Source of the DNA: Pachyseris speciosa
Lineage: Eukaryota; Cnidaria; Anthozoa; Scleractinia; Pachyseridae
DNA length: 64,000 bases
Assembly (NCBI GenBank): GCA_016490735.1
Contig: JAEMWC010000211.1
Span: 527,501-591,500, forward strand
Reading direction: 5' to 3'
Part shown: positions 45,662-55,969 of the stretch, piece after piece
Numbering within the stretch: the first letter of the stretch is position 1
How the letters are laid out: every line of letters begins with the position of its first letter
Notes under the pieces: generated by a model
Databases searched by the model: none
Told to the model about the DNA's origin: nothing
Seen by the model: only the letters and a program-made list of their open reading frames with translations
Position numbers and translations under genes: made by a program

Positions 45662-45687
45662 AAGTACGAAAATTTGGTTTATCAACG

Positions 45688-45718
<31 letters not shown>

Positions 45719-46064
45719 GCATTCGATTAGCTGACGTTTCGAGCGTTAGCCCTTCGTCGGAGCGAATCGAGGAATTGTGGGTTGTGTATGGTTTATATAC
45801 AGAAAATGGAGCTACGCTATTGGTGGTAACATGGTAACGTGAAAAGCAGGAATAAATTAATTGAATGAAAAGCGCTCGTTGATACCGTGGGGATTAAGAG
45901 TGCCAATTTGAAAGATCAGTTTTTCACGTTACCATGTTTTTCACGTTACCATGTTACCGCCAATAGCGTAGTTCCATTTTCTGTATATAAACCATACACA
46001 ACCCACAATTCCTCGATTCGCTCCGACGAAGGGTTAACGCTCGAAACGTCAGCTAATCGAATGC

Positions 46065-46095
<31 letters not shown>

Positions 46096-46127
46096 CGTTG
46101 ATAAACCAAATTTTCGTGTTTCACTCC

Positions 46128-46160
<33 letters not shown>

Positions 46161-46181
46161 TTAATCCCCTTTATTCATTTG
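45662..46181. mobile_element. 520-bp inverted repeat inserted in BEL gag (Penelope-like terminus)
   Basis: Arms of about 150 bp, 45668-45815 and 45965-46115, are near-perfect inverted copies sharing TTTGGTTTATCAAC, GACCACCGTACAGGCATTCG and TTCGTCGGAGCGAATCGAGG. The target ATGTTCTTT is duplicated (45653-45661, 46182-46190). A single-copy tail of about 60 bp is present only at the right. Both arms hold a hammerhead-like core. I think these arms derive from the terminal repeats of a Penelope-like retroelement; no reverse transcriptase is present. Confidence 0.7.
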
Positions 46182-46194
46182 ATGTTCTTTGAGT

Positions 46195-46576
46195 AGGCTG
46201 GTGCCACACTGCTGGGGTTCCCAAATTGTCGTTTTAGTGTTTTGAGGGCTGTTGAATAACTATACCCAGTCACACCCAAACTTTCCATTGCTTTCTTTGC
46301 TTCGCCGCTGAGATTTTGAAAGAGATAGGACATTCGATCCGAGTCAGTCAGTGTCGTCTTATTATGGATCTGGTCACGAAATCGCTCAATAAACTTAGGC
46401 CACTCAATCGGCTTGCCTGTAAACTTGAAAAGCTCACGGGGTGGCAAGCGCTGTTGCTCCTGTACTCGGAGCAGAGCTATACCAGAGTCTGTCAGTGAGC
46501 CACTGAGATTTGCCGTAAAGACCGTCTCCTGACCGTCTACCAGCCTGTCAATGAATGCATCTACAGGTTCTCCCAC
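46195..46576 (-). pseudogene. BEL Gag, DUF1759 segment
   Basis: Reads FTGKPIEWPKFIERFRD, MSYLFQNLSGEAK and LKTLKRQFGNP, the core of the Pao Gag domain DUF1759, and is cut at the insertion at 46181. Confidence 0.88.
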
Positions 46577-47610
46577 AGGGTCTACTTGAGTTCGTCAATG
46601 CAGAGAGTTTGAGTTAACTTGACTTGAGTAGCAAGTTGAGGTACTTCTGAGGCTTGGGCCCCACAATGGTGTATTACTTGAGCAAGGGTGGTTCAATCGA
46701 CTTTCAAACTTTGGATCATCAGGGGAACAAACTTGGAAACTATCACTAACAGCAGGTGATGCACTAACACAAGTAGGTCTCGAATGGCTTGAGGACTTTG
46801 GCTCAGTTTTTCTGAATGCTCAATTTCAGGTTTTGCTGAACAAGAAACTGATGTGATAGGACTTGCGTATCCACTACTGTATCCAATCAATGGTTGGGGT
46901 GAGTGCACGTAATGACATGAGGATGCTGTATTTGTTTGAGGATCTGACACTAGCCCAATAGGGATGATTATGGGCTGAGATACATATTCACTTCCTTGGC
47001 TGAACGGGTATGGCTGACTTGGCTTTAGGGTAAAACTGTAAGTAAGCATATTGTATTCACTGGCTTTAATAAGGGGTGTCTGAACTGCAGTTGAGATGCA
47101 CCCACCACAGGTAGGTGCATAAAACTCTAAGACCTTTGGCGGTTAACACTTGGCCGTTGTATTTACTGGGGTATCTGCATACGAGACGACAACTTGTTTG
47201 TCATGTTGCAGAGATGTATGACCTGACGTTTTGTGTTCTTGGGAAACATATCCCGAAGTCATTCCAGGGTTCAACTCAGTACGTGAGTTTGAAATATTAT
47301 CCATACTTTCAGCATCAGTATTCACATTAGGACTAGGAACTAAACAATGTTTCAGAGATGTTACTGTTTCACTGACCTTGTTGTCTTGATTCTTTTCGGC
47401 GTTTCTTTCGGTAACTTCTTGCCCTATTATTTCGTGTACGAGTTGGGCTAATTCGGCTTCGTTCTGGGCTGAAATGACTACTTTTTCGCTCTCTTTTCCT
47501 TCGAAGCAGCTCAAGATCCCGTTTCCGATATTCAAGTTTTAACTCCAACTCGCGTTGAGCCATTTCTTTGCGGAATTCCTCCTCAAAACCTTCATTTTCT
47601 CGCTTCACTT
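46577..47610 (-). pseudogene. BEL Gag, N-terminal region
   Basis: A charged helix-rich segment (EMAQRELELKLEYRKRDLELL, 47370-47608) and, after a shift near 47500, EKVVISAQNEAELAQLVHEI. The rest down to 46577 is broken by several stops. Confidence 0.6.
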
Positions 47611-47845
47611 GTTCGGCTAACTGTTTTGCCTGTTGGTTTACGACGGCAGCTTTTATCCTAGCTTCTCGCTTTCTCTAGACGAGGACGAGGACGAGGACTT
47701 TGACCTTACGGAATCATTCTGACTTGAAACTTGACTTATCGAGTCTTCAGGACTTACTTCGGGACTGTTTCGAAGCGGGGATATCACACATTCATCACCA
47801 AGTGCCACGTACTTTTGAGGCTCATCCTCAGGCGGTTGTTTCCTT

Positions 47846-47866
47846 GAATCCGGCTCGAAAGGACCA
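47846..47866 (-). other. BEL primer-binding site, tRNA-Tyr type
   Basis: Four bases inside the 5' LTR the minus strand reads TGGTCC...GAGCCGGATTC, complementary to the 3' end of animal tRNA-Tyr (...GAATCCGGCTCGAAGGACCA) with one extra T in the middle. The match to tRNA-Tyr is from general knowledge of that tRNA. Confidence 0.7.
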
Positions 47867-47870
47867 ATTT

Positions 47871-48013
47871 TGGATAGACCAAATAAACTTAAACATATAT
47901 AACAACATGTTCATTTTGTTCCACCTCGTGCTACTGAAAAAAGCACACGCGCTCATGGGAAATCTAAACCCAGAAAACCTGGAGCGAGGCTGCTACCGGA
48001 AGTGGCAGCTCCA
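47871..48013 (-). repeat. BEL 5' LTR
   Basis: 143 bp, minus strand TGGAGCTGCCACTTCCGG...TATCCA. Unusually short for the group, but its borders are fixed by the target duplication, primer site and TG/CA ends. Confidence 0.88.
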
Positions 48014-48168
48014 GACGCCGTTCGTAGTAATTTAGTTTCTGGACATATCGCCAGCATTTTCCAAGTTAAACACATCGGAATAATCGCGAAAGAGTTACAG
48101 AAAAGAGAAGTTATATTTTAAAATTACGTTTTCGTTGCCGTCGTCGTCGTTGCTTGAGGTCCCTATTA

Positions 48169-48247
48169 TTGGCCGTTTTTATACTAGAGACGCATAATCC
48201 GTCTGGGACGAACTTGGAACATTTGAAGCGCGTCTGTTTTAGTTCGA

Positions 48248-48278
<31 letters not shown>

Positions 48279-48536
48279 GCGTCCAGACGAACTATCTTGT
48301 TTGGTGCGTCTTTCAAGACGAACTAAAGCGGATAGTTCGTCTAGACGCGTAATGCGTCTTGTTCCCGTCTTTATACTAGTCGAAATAAACAGACGCACTA
48401 CAAATGTTTGTCCAAGTTCGTCCCAGACGGATTATGCGTCTCATGTATTTCGTCCCGTCTTTACACTACTCGGATAAAATGACAGACGCATAATTCGTCT
48501 GGACGGATAATGCGTCTCTAGTATAAAAAGAGCCAT
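48169..48536. mobile_element. MITE built of AGACGNATNATNCGTCT palindromes, copy 1
   Basis: TTGGCCGTTTTTATACTAGAG at the left is inverted at the right. Inside are six or so near-palindromes such as AGACGCATTATGCGTCC and AGACGGATTATGCGTCT. It abuts the MITE end at 48163. Confidence 0.75.
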
Positions 48537-51500
48537 TAAGGGTCAGTCGTTAGGCAAAGAAAAGACTGAATAATCAACCGACATATCCATTCCGAAGTTA
48601 AACTTTGCCTCTCAGCGAGCATCCACGTTATTTTTATAGGGAAGTCCCGTCCCCCCCTCCCGACCGAAACACGGGTATACCGATATCATCGTTATATCGC
48701 CGGTCCGAATCACGTTTGTTCCTTATTTATACCGTCTGAGTCGCTGTTGAGAGCCAAAACATGCGTCTAGACGTCCTCTAGCAGAAACACGGTCATTGAC
48801 AACATAGGAAGGGCCGATGCTACTACAGTTTTTAATGAATCATCTTCCTGTTTCGGAAGAACCGCTCGATTTAAATGTGCATGGAGCCGTCGGAACGACG
48901 CTTCATAATTAAAACTACTCTTACCCCAGGCGTGCGCTACTCAAAACACCGGAAAACATTTCGGGCCCGAGAAGTATGCTTCAAGTCTACTGATCGGTGC
49001 TAACCGGGTTTTGAGCCAACTAGCGAATGTATTTCTCAATGTTATAGGGTGCCCCCCCCCTTAAAAAAACGTTTTCGGGAGTTAGAGTAACGTGCGCCAG
49101 GTCGCATAAGGACAACCGACAGCTATGTATCAATCGCTCTAACGATCTAAAGCTATGAAGGAAATTTGATTCGAATCAACTGAACATGAATTTCGTTAGA
49201 AATCGTGTCTGGGTTTCAATTCAATTCTGGTTTTTCGTAAGACATTCAGAGTTTTCTCTGATCAGTTGTCAGTTGAATTTTCCATATTTCTGATTTAATG
49301 TTTTTATTACCGAAGTTCCGCTGTTTTGTCTGTGTTTATAGATAATTAGAATTGAATGAAAATCTCTCACGGTGTGGGTAATGGTAAACAAAAGATCTTC
49401 ACGTCGAGTTTGACATCATCATTAGAGTAATTATGAGGCGGGAATCCAGGTTTCAGCCACACGTTTAAAACGCGGAACCGTTTTATTGTGAAGGGGTTTC
49501 TTTCAAATAAACTCAAGAAATTTTATTTTTCTATAACAACTTTAAAAGAATTTTGTTTATTTAATTTTACTCAAAGCAAAGGCCAGTCTTTTAAACCTAT
49601 AGTATTATAACACATGCGTTAGTATAAATAAAATAAAATGTATTCTCAAGCAAAAGACATTGAAGGTCGGAAAGTTACACTTTGCTAAGTTTGAGGGACT
49701 TCTTCAGTTCCAGTTTACGAAACTGCGTTCAGTATTTAGTGACTCAGCGTATATTGTTTACTGAGTCATTCACATCGATGAATTACTAATATATTAGCAC
49801 CGGACTTCCTTGGAAACCAAACATCACGGTGCTTCATCAGTTGCTATCTATAGTAAATGAGGAGGCGATCTAAAGGCGAGAAGGGTTGACGTGATTACTC
49901 AGCAGATTTTATCACTGTTTGAACTAAATGATAATGCTTTCTCTCTAATGTGTGTTCAGGTTTTGAATGCGTTTTATCGGGTTATCAAAGGCATGGATTC
50001 CAAGACCAAGAGTTATATTTATCTCAAGCATCCTGCATGCAAATGCCGTATTCTAAAGTAACTCCCGTAAAACAAAAATTACCATGTGATAGATTTCATC
50101 TTTTTGTTCAGAGGTTGAAGAATATCTTTGTTTATTTTCTGAATATAGAAACTGAGCTTGCTTGAATGAACTAAATAACGATAGTGGGAAGGTTTTCAAA
50201 AAGAATCAGTTAAAGAAGACAAGTGGTGTAAAACTCAGTGAAAATCTAGAAAAAAAAGATCATTTCTAAACCGGCCTTTCATCCTTGAAGCCTTCAACAT
50301 TGATATGCATTTTCTCCTCACTCCTCTAAATAAATTGCTTACGGAGCTCGTGAGAAGAATTTTGATTATTGCTCTTGCTCTCATGACTCGCTGTATGTTT
50401 GATCAAGACGTTTTCCACTCTGGTGGTCAAGATAGATGGACTATCCCATGATGCACTGCGGGAGACAGGTTCTCGCCTAGTTGTTGCTAAGGTAAAGTTC
50501 ACTAATCATCCTGGCCCTCAAAAATCCCTTTTCTTATCATACCAAGCACAATAGTAAGAAATGTCAGTTGTATTTTGAGTTGATACATGACGGTCAAGTT
50601 TTCGTGGAACGAATGTAGAAATGTGTTGAATAGGCCCTTACGAACTATCTCGAGCATCAGTCATATCGAGAAATGCTTTCTGAGCATCATTCTTTCTCGA
50701 CAAAAGAATAGTGGTTCACTTCCAAATAAATGGGCATCTCATTTAGATGCTGCCACATGATTTTAAGTAACATGCATATTATTTTTGTAGTGGCTGAAGA
50801 TGATGTTTTTCTTCTGTAAGATTTTCATAACAGCAGCGATATCAACTGTCGTGATGATAGCGGATTAAAAAAATATCAACAAGCGTAGTTCTATAAACAT
50901 AAAAACATGTCCAATTATATCGCTATTAAACCGTACTCACGCATGCTGTCAAAACAGACCAGGGTTCGTTGCATTGATGTTAAAAAGTCAAAAACCTCTA
51001 TTAACAAGAATTTGAAGTTGAGTAAATAAAAAAAAAACGGTTGGTATCGTGTGCGCCTGGAAAGACCCAAGTATAGTCGCTAGGTTATGTTGACTTGTGT
51101 GTACCTTTTGGTTGAGGGAGGTTTTTGGAAGGATAATTGGTTTATATCAATAAGGGCAGCAAACGATTGGAGTTTGAACACTGTATAACTAATACCGGTG
51201 TACGGAAAATCATTGTCAGGCTCCCGTCGTGTAGACACATGTTCTCTTTGTGTCATGACATGCCAAATACTCTACTACAAATTGGTCAATGAATCGTCTT
51301 TGTCGTGAAATTTCATACGACACACCAAAATAATGTACGTTATTTTTTCCTGCTTGAAGAGGACTACAGGAAGTTGTTATAATTGTAAGAGTTATTCAGT
51401 GCGGCGCCACTACTCGAGCTGGCTATTTTTGCTGCTCTCAGTTTTTTACAGTATTTTAGAAAAGTAACGAATTTCAGTCATGTTTGTTTTTCTCCGATAG

Positions 51501-53100
51501 TTTATCCGTGTGCGTCACAACAGTTGTGTTTCAAACAATGAAAAAATTATGTCAACCATTTTAGTAATGTTTTCAGTGTTGCATTCGTTTTAAAAAACAT
51601 GGTGCTATTTTGAGTTTCCTGTTTTCAACCAATAGTGTTTGTCAGTGTTCAAAGAAAAATCGATCACACGAATGGCAAATTAATAACATTGCCTGCCCAA
51701 AGAAACAAAGCTCTTGTTGGTCGAATAAGAGACATCAATCCTAATAGCTTCATCCTCCAAAGTTTTAATTACTAATAAGTGCCCGCCTCGCTCGAGATTA
51801 CGTCAAGATTGGGTGGGTTATGTGGGACTCCCTGCCGAGTTGCCATTACAAATTTAGGAAAACTCATATCTAATTTATTTCAAGCCGTTGAATGCGGAGT
51901 CACTAATTGTTTTCTGTTGAGATTCCCGAGTTTTAAGGGCAGTAAATTATTTTTAAATTACGGGAAAAAAGCACAAAAGGCTCTAGGAAAGAAAGTAAAC
52001 TTGTTTGATCGATTTAATGAAGAATTTTGCCTCTCTTCTACGTCAAAATCACTTCGGCATTCCTTAAGCAATATTAAAAGTGGTTTTTTTTTAGAGAAAA
52101 CGGCGTTTTAACAAAGGGTGTCTTATTTCAGATTTAAGCGAGCAATTACTTTGTAAATAAACCCTTTAAATTCTTCATCTTCACCTTAATTAATTTCTAA
52201 TCTAAATAACGAAAACATCGCATGCTGAGTGATCAATAAGAACATCACGAACCATTCTCGCAACATCACGAAAGATTATGAAGACGTTCTTGTCCGGGAG
52301 TTTTATTACCTAATTAAATTGAAGTTCTCCTTTAATTACAGGAAAATGCACCTTTATAAAATACTATACTCTTCACTTCAGTTCTTTTCTGTAGGTCTAG
52401 ACTTTTTGTCAAATTTTGAAACCAAATCTTTGAAGACACAAAAATCAGCTCATCCAAAAAGTGTAAATATAAGATACGTTAATTAAGCTACCGTTAGAAA
52501 TTTGTATATTGTTATTTGACAGAAATCGATTCTATAGAAACTGACAATGACCACGCGTGTACTAAATTAACTTTGAAATGTTCCCTTGAAAACACAACAT
52601 CTTGAAGGCATGGAATCCACGGAGAATCTCAACGAATTGTTGGAAGAAAATTCAAAGAAAATTTAAACTAAAGTCGAGTCGTAAAAAATAGTCGAGTCAG
52701 GGGACAAACAAAAGTTGAGTCATGATCGAAAAGCGCAACTAACGCCTTTCAAATTTAAAATCATTGCTTCCGGCTATAGAATGCCTCGTAGGTAAATCCA
52801 CTAATTACCGGCCTTACAGTCAACAACCTTATCACATCGACTGAATTGCAGTAATTGTATTGTGCAGCTTTTCGCGGCTCATATGTCTTCCTTCCTAGAG
52901 GCTAAAATAAAAGAAACAATGTGATAGGGCGGAAATCAAGTTGTGTATTTTTCTGTGTACGTCCGTGGCGTTTCCCGTTCTCAGCTCGTCTCATTTGCAT
53001 CAGAAGTGAAAAGCAATTGGGTGAGCTTGGACGTAATCATCACGCGATGATTGATATGATCGCTGGAAGGCAGTAATTATCGTGTTTCTCACCTGTGGGT
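48537..53100. other. Long single-copy non-coding stretch
   Basis: 4.5 kb with no inverted repeat, transposon or splice-bounded coding segment that I can support; markedly less repetitive than the rest. Two unsupported frames occur (49950-50165, 51779-52111). It may be intergenic or regulatory DNA upstream of the neuropeptide-type gene. Confidence 0.45.
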
Positions 53101-53181
53101 TATTTAAGAGACCGTACGGTTGTTAGTGAGATATTTTGGGTTGGACTGCGAGTGAGTTTAAAGTGTCCCTGCCAGTGAAAG
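53101..53181 (+). promoter_or_regulatory. Candidate promoter and leader exon of the RPamide-type gene
   Basis: TATTTAAG at 53101-53108 could be a TATA element, with a start about 30 bp on, and a donor GAAAG|GTAAGC ends a possible non-coding exon at 53181. A matching acceptor (AACGTTCTAATTCCAG, ending 55895) lies 16 bp before the coding start. This is inference from signals alone. Confidence 0.25.
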
Positions 53182-53436
53182 GTAAGCGAATCAGTCCAGC
53201 TGAGTTGTCGCATGCATGGAAAACATTATTACACCCTCATTTGATGAAAAAGCAATGTACGTTTTTGTCGTCCCCACCAGTCCCGGTTGCGTATTTCAGT
53301 GTCAAACATTATATTTTGATTCATTGACGTTTCACATGCTTTGCGTCCAAGTTTCGAAAGTCAAAACATGAGTTGATATGATTGAAACATTTGGTAAAGA
53401 ATGGTATCTCTAAGCGTGGCATAAACGAATGAAAGC

Positions 53437-53690
53437 TTGTGAGCAGTATTTTCCAGTGGTGATCTCTTCATTATGATGTAAAAGGGGGTTACGACGTTTA
53501 GGACTGTGGATGAAACCCTGATATATGGCCATTTCAAACGAAAGCTACGGAGCATCCCTTTCAAATGGTGCTATTTATCGTTTTATACTGAGCAAGGTGG
53601 TTCTAGCTTTGAGTCTCTAGACCTGACGACATCTTAAAGTGTGACACCCAAACGAAGGTTATCAGTTGAAGGATACTTCCTCGCCAGGTA
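53437..53690. repeat. Units related to the ~110-bp repeat at 2517
   Basis: CTGTGGATGAAA, AAGGTGGTTCTAGC..TTTGAGT and AGTGTGACACCCAAACGAA recur with spacing near 110 bp, similar to the left-hand locus. Confidence 0.4.
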
Positions 53691-53892
53691 GTAATGTGGG
53701 CGGTGCCGTCTTTATTATTCCGCTGATGACGTTGTCCCTTGGGGAGTGAAACTGTGCATACAGTTTTTCTGCTGAAGCTTGTTTTTGTAAAGTCTGAGTT
53801 GTCATTTATTTAGTTTCAAAATCCCCACAATTTGACCAAAATTTTACCAAAATGCAAAGGCTTATGAAATGAAAAGTAATGTTTAATAAATG

Positions 53893-54140
53893 GGCAGGAG
53901 TGCTTTATCAAGTTTAAAACACGAGGCGCAGCCGAGTATTTTAAGACTTGATAAAACACGAATTGCGAATTTATTGAATGGCTTAAAAAGCTTTACTGTA
54001 CATCTATCCATTCTTACCCTAAAATTTACATTTTAGGTTATTTTATTCTAGAAAATCGGATGTAAGATTTATCCATGTCTTTATCAGATATAAGACACTC
54101 ATTAAAAATTAATTTATTTGCTATGAATTATTAATAAGCT
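53893..54140 (+). repeat. Dispersed repeat, copy 2
   Basis: Plus-strand counterpart of 15842-16110, with GACTTGATAAAACACGAATT and TGTCTTTATCAGATAT. 54141-55436 shows nothing further. Confidence 0.65.
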
Positions 54141-55436
54141 TTTAAGGTTCACTGAAAGACACATAAACAGGCTTCCGTTCAAGAAACTGCAAACCCGAGA
54201 TATCGTTTCTAGTACGTTAATGTCGTCCTGCGTAAAACGGGCATAGATGCAGGGTGTAGCTTGCTCTGAAGAAAACTGTAATTACTTGGGGACTCAGACT
54301 GCAAGACTGCAGATGTGTTCCAAGTCTCTGGGCAACTCCTCAATTACTGTGACAAACCTCATGTTTTTTCGGATTTTTAGACAGTAAAACTATCTATTGT
54401 TGAGAAATTAAGTTTGAACTAAACTAATTGAAAATACCAAGCTGCAAAAAATAATAATAAGTAAAAAATTAGTAAACTAAAAGCTTACTATTTTGATGCA
54501 GTTTATTTGTAACTGAGGAAGTCATAACTTGAAGTTGGACAAAGTGAATTGCCAATTCAGTTTATTTGCTTTCAGTTCTCGTTTCTTTTAAAAGGTTAAT
54601 TGAAACACTTGAAATGCCTTCCATCGATAACGGCGCGGTCCTCTTTGATTCGAGAGGATCTGTTTGACTATGTTTGGTTATGATTTAATACAAGAATAAC
54701 TTGCAATAAGTTCCACTAGAGATATAAATCGCTGGAATAAGCATTGCAAAGCTAATATCAGTCTGCCTTCTCAGAATTAACCTCCATGCAATTAACTCAG
54801 TTATGGTTCAGTAAAAATAGCTTTTCATTTTCACCTTTTATCGTACAGATAAACTCTAAAATGACCCAATATCACTTTCCTAAAATTATTGGTATCTAAG
54901 GAAAAACTAATTAAAGTATTTGCTTTTGTCAGAGTTTTGCAAATATCGGTCAGAGTTTTAAGAAAAGCCAATAAAACACTGCGACAAAAATGATATGTTA
55001 TATGACTGATATACTACTCAGTCAGCTCAGATTTTACGAATGCATTCGATTCTAAAGGCTGGTATTTAATATTGCCCATGGTTCAATCAATTTTCTGAGC
55101 AGGGCTTTTGTAAGACATTGGCTGAAAAATACATTGCTTCATTTTTGATCATTTTTCTTCGGAACATTATAACCGGTAAGCTTGAGTTTGAAAACTGTTT
55201 CAATTACTGATTTAATGCTAAATATTAACACGGACATAAATACTGTTTCAAGTCTTAGAATTATGCATCCTCTCTATGGTAGCGGCTAGCGTAAGAAGCT
55301 ACCCAAACATAAGTTTTGTGCACGCTAAAATCAGTACAGAGTGATGACATGTCACACATCAAATATTTCAATTTGAAATTTAATCGACCTCTTGTCTTTC
55401 CAATTGATTTAGTTTGCTCTATGCTATTGGCCCGAT

Positions 55437-55832
55437 TTATACTGGAGACGGATCATCCGTCAAGACGGATCATCCGTCTAGTATAAATACTGGAAGGACT
55501 ATGAGACGAACTATCGGTGTGTCGAGTGGCTCGTCCCGTGTTTATACTGGACGAGCCCTCTGGTAGGATTTCGGAGAAAGCGCGTCGAAAAAGTGTAGTT
55601 TTCGTGGATAGTTCGTCTTCAGCGCGCATTTATACACAAAGACGGATCATCCGTCTTGACGAGTTATCCACGATGGTTCGTCTCACAACACGGACTATCG
55701 CGATAGCTCGTGTGGATGGATGATCCGTCTGCTTGCCCGTATTTATGCACAGACGGATTATCAGACGAGCTACCCTTCTTTGCCCAAGTTCGTCCCAGAC
55801 GGATGATCCGTCTCTGGTATAAATACGGCCAA
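55437..55832. mobile_element. Palindrome-array MITE, copy 2 (TA-flanked)
   Basis: TTGGCCCGATTTATACTGGA and its right-hand complement, TA at 55435-55436 and 55833-55834. Inside, GACGGATCATCCGTC-type palindromes occur at least five times. It lies 80 bp upstream of the signal-peptide exon. Confidence 0.85.
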
Positions 55833-55911
55833 TAAATGTTAACACGTCAGATGAAGTAAATACGACGACTTAAAATCCTAACGTTCTAATTCCAGGACAT
55901 CATTTGCCATT

Positions 55912-55969
55912 ATGCGTTGCGTCGTCATAATCTTCTTCTTAGGACTTTTTGCAGTGTTAGCATCTGCTG
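55912..55969 (+). CDS. Precursor exon 1: signal peptide
   Basis: MRCVVIIFFLGLFAVLASA, a textbook signal peptide (short basic start, hydrophobic core, A-x-A end), then G|GTAAGT. Ends in phase 1. ATG context CATT|ATGC; no upstream in-frame ATG. A candidate 5'-UTR acceptor ends at 55895. Confidence 0.85.

Larger units (their letters stand above)
42015..48013 (-). mobile_element. BEL/Pao LTR retrotransposon, full-length but dead
   Basis: Two LTRs, a primer site, a G-rich plus-strand primer and gag-protease-RT-RNaseH/A17-integrase remnants in BEL/Pao order, all on the minus strand. The 5-bp flanks AACGC and GACGC differ at one base, matching the 5-bp target duplication of this group. Frame breaks occur throughout, the integrase core is deleted, and a 520-bp repeat interrupts gag. 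Confidence 0.9.
41826..48163. mobile_element. CTTAAGCAAC-family MITE split by a BEL element
   Basis: 41826-42014 equals the left half and 48019-48163 the right half of the family member at 14818-15189. TA flanks both ends (41824-41825, 48164-48165). Removing the BEL insertion restores about 334 bp of continuous MITE. Confidence 0.88.

Noticed and set aside
45887..46192. 101-codon plus-strand frame across the inverted repeat in BEL gag
   Set aside because: Reads through repeat arm and insertion border; similar translations are known as artefacts of repeats.
51779..52111. 110-codon frame in the repeat-poor region
   Set aside because: Looks somewhat protein-like but has no recognisable motif, poly(A) signal or splice signals tied to it.
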